Assembly (NCBI RefSeq): GCF_004307995.1
Contig: NZ_SIRE01000030.1
Coordinates: 61,034 to 125,033 of the forward strand
DNA length: 64,000 nucleotides
Direction: 5' to 3'
DNA from: Paenibacillus thalictri
Lineage (GTDB): Bacteria > Bacillota > Bacilli > Paenibacillales > NBRC-103111
The notes beneath the pieces were generated by a model. The model ran no database searches, was not told the origin of the DNA, and saw only the letters and a program-made list of their open reading frames with translations. A program made the position numbers and the translations under genes. This document shows positions 59,796-64,000 of the stretch, piece after piece; the first letter of the stretch is position 1; each line of letters opens with the position of its first letter.

Positions 59796-59955
59796 TGGAT
59801 TGACCGTTTGTTCGATAGAGTGTTAGAATAGGTAGGTGAACCTTTCGACAAATAAACAATTTATATCATTTTTTATCAAGATGAAAAGAAAAGTTTATCG
59901 AAATGTCGAGTTCGCTCATCTCGCAGTCGCCAGTCTTTGAATTTTATTTTTCGTC

Positions 59956-59982
59956 TGAACTAAGTTCAATATAATGAACTAA
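59956..59982 (+). promoter_or_regulatory. Promoter -10 flanked by repeated TGAACTAA half-sites
   Basis: TATAAT (59970-59975) has no good -35 box. TGAAC-TAA-GTTCA (59956-59968) is an inverted repeat just upstream. The half-site TGAACTAA recurs at 59975-59982, overlapping the last base of the -10. Such an arrangement suits a repressor or activator site for the FAH/malic enzyme genes. Confidence 0.45.
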
Positions 59983-60007
59983 AATTCGGACTAGGGAGGC
60001 CTTCACT

Positions 60008-60769
60008 GTGAAATTTGCCAGGTTTGTTGCGAAAGGTCACGATACGCCAGTTACGGCTATCGTGCAAGGGGACGAGCTGCATGTGATCGAAGGTTGTATG
60101 TTCGATCAATGGCAGAGGTCAGGAGAGATTGTACCGTTGTCCGAGGCCAAGCTGCTTGCTCCGCTCGTGCCGACCTCCATCATAGGTATCGGCAAAAATT
60201 ACATTGCTCCCGGCGAACAGAAGCCGGAGAAGCTGCCCGATATTCCGGTGTTGTTTTATAAACCGGTCTCATCGGTCATCGGGCCAGGGGAAGCGATCAT
60301 CATCCCAAACGGCTTGGATGAAGTCAAGTTCGAGTCCGAGCTGGCGGTTGTCATCGGACGCGCAGCCCGCAATGTGTCCGAGGAAGAAGCGCTTGACTAT
60401 GTGTTTGGATATACGGTGGGCAACGATGTTACCGCTCCGCAGCTGTTTCATCCGGAAGGGCATTGGCTGGTCGGTAAATCGGCGGATACGTTTACACCTC
60501 TGGGTCCTGTTATTGAAACCGAACTTAACCCGGATCAGGTCGTTATCCAAGCGACTCATAACGGCATTTTAAAACAAAACAGCCCGATTGATCTGATTAT
60601 CGTGTCTGTTAGGTACTTAATTTCTTATTTATCCCGTTACATGACCTTGCAGCCTGGAGATGTGATTTTAACCGGTTCTCCGGCAGGTGCGGTGATGATG
60701 GAACAGGGAGATACGATTGAATGCGCCATTGAAGGCATCGGTGTTTTACAAAATCATGTGGCGAAATAA
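60008..60769 (+). CDS. FAH-family hydrolase (acylpyruvase/oxaloacetate decarboxylase-like)
   Basis: A 253-residue single-domain FAH enzyme. GIGKNYIAPG opens the active site. The metal ligands are the Glu residues in KFESELAVVIG and the Asp in GYTVGNDVTAPQL. Then follow GKSADTFTPLGPVI and the C-terminal PGDVILTGSPAGAVMM. GTG start behind GGGAGG. Family members cleave acylpyruvates or decarboxylate oxaloacetate. Only 14 bases separate it from the malic enzyme gene, so the two are co-transcribed. Both may feed pyruvate pools. Confidence 0.88.
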   Translation: MKFARFVAKGHDTPVTAIVQGDELHVIEGCMFDQWQRSGEIVPLSEAKLLAPLVPTSIIGIGKNYIAPGEQKPEKLPDIPVLFYKPVSSVIGPGEAIIIPNGLDEVKFESELAVVIGRAARNVSEEEALDYVFGYTVGNDVTAPQLFHPEGHWLVGKSADTFTPLGPVIETELNPDQVVIQATHNGILKQNSPIDLIIVSVRYLISYLSRYMTLQPGDVILTGSPAGAVMMEQGDTIECAIEGIGVLQNHVAK

Positions 60770-60783
60770 GGGGAGAGCAAACT

Positions 60784-62193
60784 ATGGCAGTAGGAACTAG
60801 TATTATCATCCGGGTCGAGCTCGACAAAACGGCAGTTAACTTCGGAGAAGTCGCTACGGCGATCAATAATGCGGGCGGCGATGTGATCGCTGTCGACGTT
60901 ATTCGCGCCGGCCAGCTTACTACGATCCGGGATATCACCGTCAACGTATCCGATATTGAAAGCCAAAAAGTCGTGAACGCCCTGCAATTTATGCCCGGCG
61001 TTAAAGTAGTCAACACCTCCGACCGCACGTTCCTCGTTCACTTGGGCGGCAAAATCGAGGTACAGCCCAAACTTCCGATCAAAAACCGCGACGATTTGTC
61101 GAAAGTATATACGCCGGGCGTAGCTAGAGTGTGCTCGGCTATTCATGAAAATAAAAGCAAAGCTTATTCGCTGACCATTAAACGCAATATGGTAGCCGTT
61201 GTTTCCGACGGTTCCGCCGTGCTTGGTCTTGGCGATATCGGTCCCGAAGCGTCCATCCCGGTAATGGAAGGCAAAGCGATGTTGTTTAAGCAGTTTGCCG
61301 GCGTTGACGCCTTCCCCATTTGCTTGGACACTCAGGATACGGAAGAAATTATCCGCACCATCAAAGCAATCGCTCCCGTCTTCGGCGGCATCAACCTGGA
61401 AGACATCAGCTCCCCGCGCTGCTTCGAAATTGAAGAACGGCTGACGAAGGAACTCGATATTCCGGTAATGCATGATGACCAGCACGGTACTGCTATCGTT
61501 GTGCTGGCAGGTCTGATCAACTCGCTGAAAGTCGTGAAAAAACCGATCGGCAGCGTTCGTGTTGTCGTCAACGGAATCGGCGCAGCCGGCGTAGCGATCT
61601 GCAAAATGCTGCTTGCCGCAGGTGTATCGCATCTTACGGCAGTAGACCGCTTCGGCGCCATCAAACCGGGCGAAGAATACGAAAACAAGCAATGGCAATG
61701 GCTGGCCGAACAACCTCAGCTGCAAAACGGCGGCTGCACGTTGTCCGAAGCGCTTGTCGGTGCCGATGTGTTCATCGGCGTATCACGCGCAGGTCTGCTT
61801 ACTGTGGAGCATCTGAAATCGATGGCGTCCGATCCGATCGTATTCGCTATGGCGAACCCGGAACCGGAAATCGATCCCGAACTTGCTGAGCCTTACGTGC
61901 GTATCTTGGCTACAGGCCGCAGCGATTACCCGAACCAAATCAACAACGTGCTGGCGTTCCCGGGTATTTTCAGCGGTGCATTGCACTGCCGCGCCCGCGA
62001 CATCAATACCGAAATGAAGCTGGCAACCGCTCATGCGATTGCATCTGTCGTTACGGATGAAGAACTGAACGAACAATACATTATCCCGAGCGTGTTTAAC
62101 GCCCATGTGGTTGAGACCGTTCGCCGCGAGGTTGTCAAAGCGGCTTTGCGCACCGGCGTAGCCCGCCGCGTGCCAAGCGAGTTCCGCGAGTAG
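60784..62193 (+). CDS. Malic enzyme with N-terminal ACT domain
   Basis: A 469-residue enzyme that oxidatively decarboxylates malate to pyruvate. Residues 1 to about 85 form an ACT-like regulatory domain (SIIIRVELDKTAVNFGEVAT). The malic domain follows with VYTPGVARVCSAI, the catalytic Lys in MEGKAMLFKQFAG, and the metal site INLEDISSPRCFEIE and PVMHDDQHGTA. The NAD(P) domain has VVNGIGAAGVAIC. AAGGGGAGAG precedes the ATG. Cofactor preference cannot be read with certainty. A terminator follows. Confidence 0.93.
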   Translation: MAVGTSIIIRVELDKTAVNFGEVATAINNAGGDVIAVDVIRAGQLTTIRDITVNVSDIESQKVVNALQFMPGVKVVNTSDRTFLVHLGGKIEVQPKLPIKNRDDLSKVYTPGVARVCSAIHENKSKAYSLTIKRNMVAVVSDGSAVLGLGDIGPEASIPVMEGKAMLFKQFAGVDAFPICLDTQDTEEIIRTIKAIAPVFGGINLEDISSPRCFEIEERLTKELDIPVMHDDQHGTAIVVLAGLINSLKVVKKPIGSVRVVVNGIGAAGVAICKMLLAAGVSHLTAVDRFGAIKPGEEYENKQWQWLAEQPQLQNGGCTLSEALVGADVFIGVSRAGLLTVEHLKSMASDPIVFAMANPEPEIDPELAEPYVRILATGRSDYPNQINNVLAFPGIFSGALHCRARDINTEMKLATAHAIASVVTDEELNEQYIIPSVFNAHVVETVRREVVKAALRTGVARRVPSEFRE

Positions 62194-62224
62194 TCTTAAG
62201 CATCGCCTCATTGCGTAACAATTG

Positions 62225-62253
62225 GAGCCGCAGAGCTTTTTTGCGGCTCTTTT
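62225..62253 (+). terminator. Terminator after malic enzyme
   Basis: GAGCCGCA (62225-62232) pairs with TGCGGCTC (62242-62249), followed by TTTT. Confidence 0.82.
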
Positions 62254-62317
62254 CCATTTAATGCATTCATGGGCTGAAATTGCAAACAGCAAACGAATGA
62301 ATATACGGCACATATAT

Positions 62318-62395
62318 TTTACGAAGCAGGCTTTGTTGCGCAAAGCCTAGCATATGCTTACGAAGCAAGTTTTGCTTCGCAAAACTCTTGATGGG
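62318..62395 (+). repeat. Degenerate double hairpin repeat without a gene behind it
   Basis: It has the same two-hairpin order as 29778-29861: TTTACGAAGCAGGCTTTG with CAAAGCC, then ATGCTTACGAAGCAAG with a stem AGTTTTGC / GCAAAACT. The final ribosome binding site is corrupted to CTTGATGGG, and no gene starts after it. The IS110 gene further on is on the other strand. Confidence 0.75.
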
Positions 62396-62540
62396 AAAAT
62401 AACGCGATGCACGACAGTTACATTAACGTGGTTTTATTTGGTAGCATGGTCGTAACAAAGTACCAGGTAGAAAAAAGACAAAGACATACCCGGCAAGCTA
62501 AAAATCAAGCTTACGGAATGAAGAGTTTTAAGTTCTCACT

Positions 62541-63770
62541 TTAAGCTGATGACGGTTCTTCCGACTTCTGTATCGAGTACCCGAGTTTCTGAAGTCGTTT
62601 GATCATAAGTTCTTCATGAGTAACTGATCTGCGTTTGGCTTGGAAATCGGCACCAAGTTCTTTGTAGGTTTCACAAGTCTTTAAGATGTGGTAGGCAATC
62701 ACGAGCATTTTATGAGCAATCGCGACAACAGCTTTATTTTTCCCGCGCCTTGAGGCAATAGACCAGAACGTTGCACCTAAAAAGCTTCGAGTTTTACTGG
62801 CTGACCACGCAGCTTCGACTAGCGCAGCTTTCAAAGCGGCATTACCTTTTAAGATGTGTGAACTTTTTTTTTACCGGCACTCTCATTATTGCCCGGACTT
62901 AAACCGGCCCACGATGAAAGATGAGCCTCTGTGGGGAAGATAGACATATCCACTCCGATTTCAGCGACGATCACTTGGGCGGTTTTCAGAGCGACGCCGG
63001 GAATGGTATCCAAATTAGCCAGTTGTTCTTGATAGGGTTCAAAGTAAGGGATCATATCGTTTTCAAGATCAGCAATCGACTGTTCAAGATGGTTGAGGTG
63101 AGCAAGGGAACGCTTGATCATACTGCGATGATGCTTGGTTACACGTCCATTTAACGCTTTGATGAGGTCTGGTATCTTGGAACGCATGCTTCCTTTGGCT
63201 AGGTCGGCAATATGTGCAGGTTCAATCGTCTCTCCATGGATCAAGGCATCCAGCATTAAGCGGCCAGAAACACCAAATACATCGGAGATGAACGTAGATA
63301 TCTTGATGTTAGCATCTTCGAGGGTCTTGAGAATACGGTTGCGTTCTGCACTTTCGTACCCTTTCAGTTTTTTTCGATAACGGGTAAGGTCGCGAAGTTG
63401 TCTGATCTCTTGTGGCGGGATAAAGCTGCCCCGGATTAAATCGCACCGGTGTAATTGAGCAATCCATTCAGCATCCTTGACATCTGTTTTCTTGCCCTTG
63501 ATATTTTTGATGTGAGCCGCGTTACCCAGTGTGATTGTACAAGAGGCTTCCAGAACGTTATAAACGGGTCGCCAAAAGATGCCTGTACTTTCCATAGCAA
63601 TATCGGTGCAGCCCTCTTCTTCAAGCCAAAGCTAAAAGCCCGGATAACACCGTTGAAAATTCACGAATTTGCTTATCCGGTTTACGATCCAAAGGTCCTT
63701 TCAGTAAACAAACAACAACGTTGGCCTGATGAACATCCAAGCCTGCACAACAATTTCGAATTGCATCCAT
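62541..63770 (-). pseudogene. IS110 family transposase, frameshifted in two places
   Basis: Three consecutive minus-strand frames together give one IS110 transposase. From ATG 63770 (GGAAAGGATG upstream) comes MDAIRNCCAGLDVHQANVVV with the first catalytic Asp. After a frame change near 63625 come IAMESTGIFWRP (Glu) and KTDVKDAEWIAQ (Asp-Asp), completing the DEDD set. The C-terminal Ser domain has PGVALKTAQVIVAEIG and LSSWAGLSPGNNESAGKK. At a run of nine A near 62862-62870 the frame breaks again and resumes as SSHILKGNAALKAALVEAAW, to the end at 62541. It is probably inactive, though slippage at the A-run could restore the second break. Confidence 0.85.
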
Positions 63771-64000
63771 ATCTAGGCATCCTTTCCGCAGGGCTACAAT
63801 CGCCCGACTAAAGCCTGTAATTTGATGGGTGTGGCTCATAGCGCACAATAGTTTGATCTCAAGGCGATGTATTTCAGTTTAGGAGTCGCGGTCGTACCAC
63901 ATTGAGCTTATCGACTTTTCCTGTCCTGCTCTTATCTTTGTTGACAGGTTAAGATCGAAATAAACCAGGTTTTATTTTCAATAAAGTTTGAGCCCGATAG
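63771..64000 (-). other. Non-coding region upstream of the IS110 gene (possible bridge-RNA end)
   Basis: About 230 bases upstream of the transposase start have no gene. In the IS110 group the guide (bridge) RNA is encoded in this end of the element. AACCTGTCAACAAAGATAAG and nearby short inverted repeats could belong to it, but the element's boundary is not visible and may lie beyond the window. Confidence 0.3.

Noticed and set aside
59843..59912. Inverted repeat CGACA...TGTCG with ATAAAC/GTTTAT before the FAH gene
   Set aside because: The arms are short and the loop is long and A+T-rich; pairing by chance is likely.
1..64000. CRISPR arrays, tRNA/rRNA genes, riboswitches, T-box leaders, prophage modules
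   Set aside because: No regularly spaced short repeats, no tRNA-like cloverleaf flanked by expected motifs, and no phage structural or integrase genes were seen on reading both strands; weak or diverged RNA motifs could have been missed.

Overview
The window looks like a chromosomal stretch of a Paenibacillus-like Firmicute. The indicators are strong AGGAGG-type ribosome binding sites with ATG, GTG and TTG starts, Gram-positive lipobox lipoproteins in place of periplasmic binding proteins, YesM/YesN-type two-component pairs, LplA/LplB/YtcP-type sugar importers, an S-layer-homology (SLH) surface protein and plant cell wall (pectin) genes. A soil or rhizosphere lifestyle fits. No rRNA, tRNA, CRISPR or prophage was seen.

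Region 1 (100-11399) reads as a catabolic cluster. It starts with an ABC importer of the SsuABC/ThiXYZ type, followed by a cysteine hydrolase (isochorismatase fold), a cupin, an amidase-signature enzyme and a fumarylacetoacetate hydrolase (FAH) family enzyme. An AT-richer, oppositely oriented Abi_2 (HEPN) abortive-infection gene interrupts it. It continues with a D-threonine-aldolase-like PLP enzyme, a D-aminoacylase-like amidohydrolase and a RidA protein. Together they could take up and hydrolyse an amide- or carbamoyl-bearing compound, but the substrate cannot be read from the sequence. Region 2 (11523-15317) holds two MFS exporters in convergent orientation, a universal stress protein with a clear promoter, and a tiny acidic ORF.

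Region 3 (15827-23582) is a YesM/YesN two-component pair next to a family-1 sugar ABC importer (binding protein and two permeases, no ATPase) and a nucleoside-hydrolase-like protein. Region 4 (25220-39037) is a pectin/rhamnogalacturonan locus: a GH106-like glycosidase, LplB and YtcP permeases, a membrane-bound AraC regulator, a chemoreceptor, an LplA-type binding protein, oligogalacturonate lyase and rhamnogalacturonan acetylesterase. A 1037-residue hybrid kinase and an AraC/GyrI-like regulator follow.

Region 5 (43614-59795) is an envelope block. An OmpR-type two-component system is followed by an RND pump, its lipoprotein adaptor, a repeat-containing secreted protein and a 1588-residue SLH protein, and then by a paralogous two-component system. 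The RND gene and the SLH gene each have 11-bp direct repeats upstream that look like OmpR-family operators. Region 6 (60008-64000) has an FAH-family enzyme next to an ACT-domain malic enzyme, then a frameshifted IS110 transposase at the window edge.

The least explained layer is the non-coding repeats. There are three families of long imperfect palindromes (MITE/REP-like): about 175 bp at 1204 with a deleted copy at 3988, exactly 167 bp at 12788 and 29605, and a family with termini TATRTAAGTTGAAC at 23585 and 23882. A separate small hairpin repeat ends in the ribosome binding site of the following gene, with units at 24711, 24755, 29778 and 35238 and a degenerate copy at 62318.
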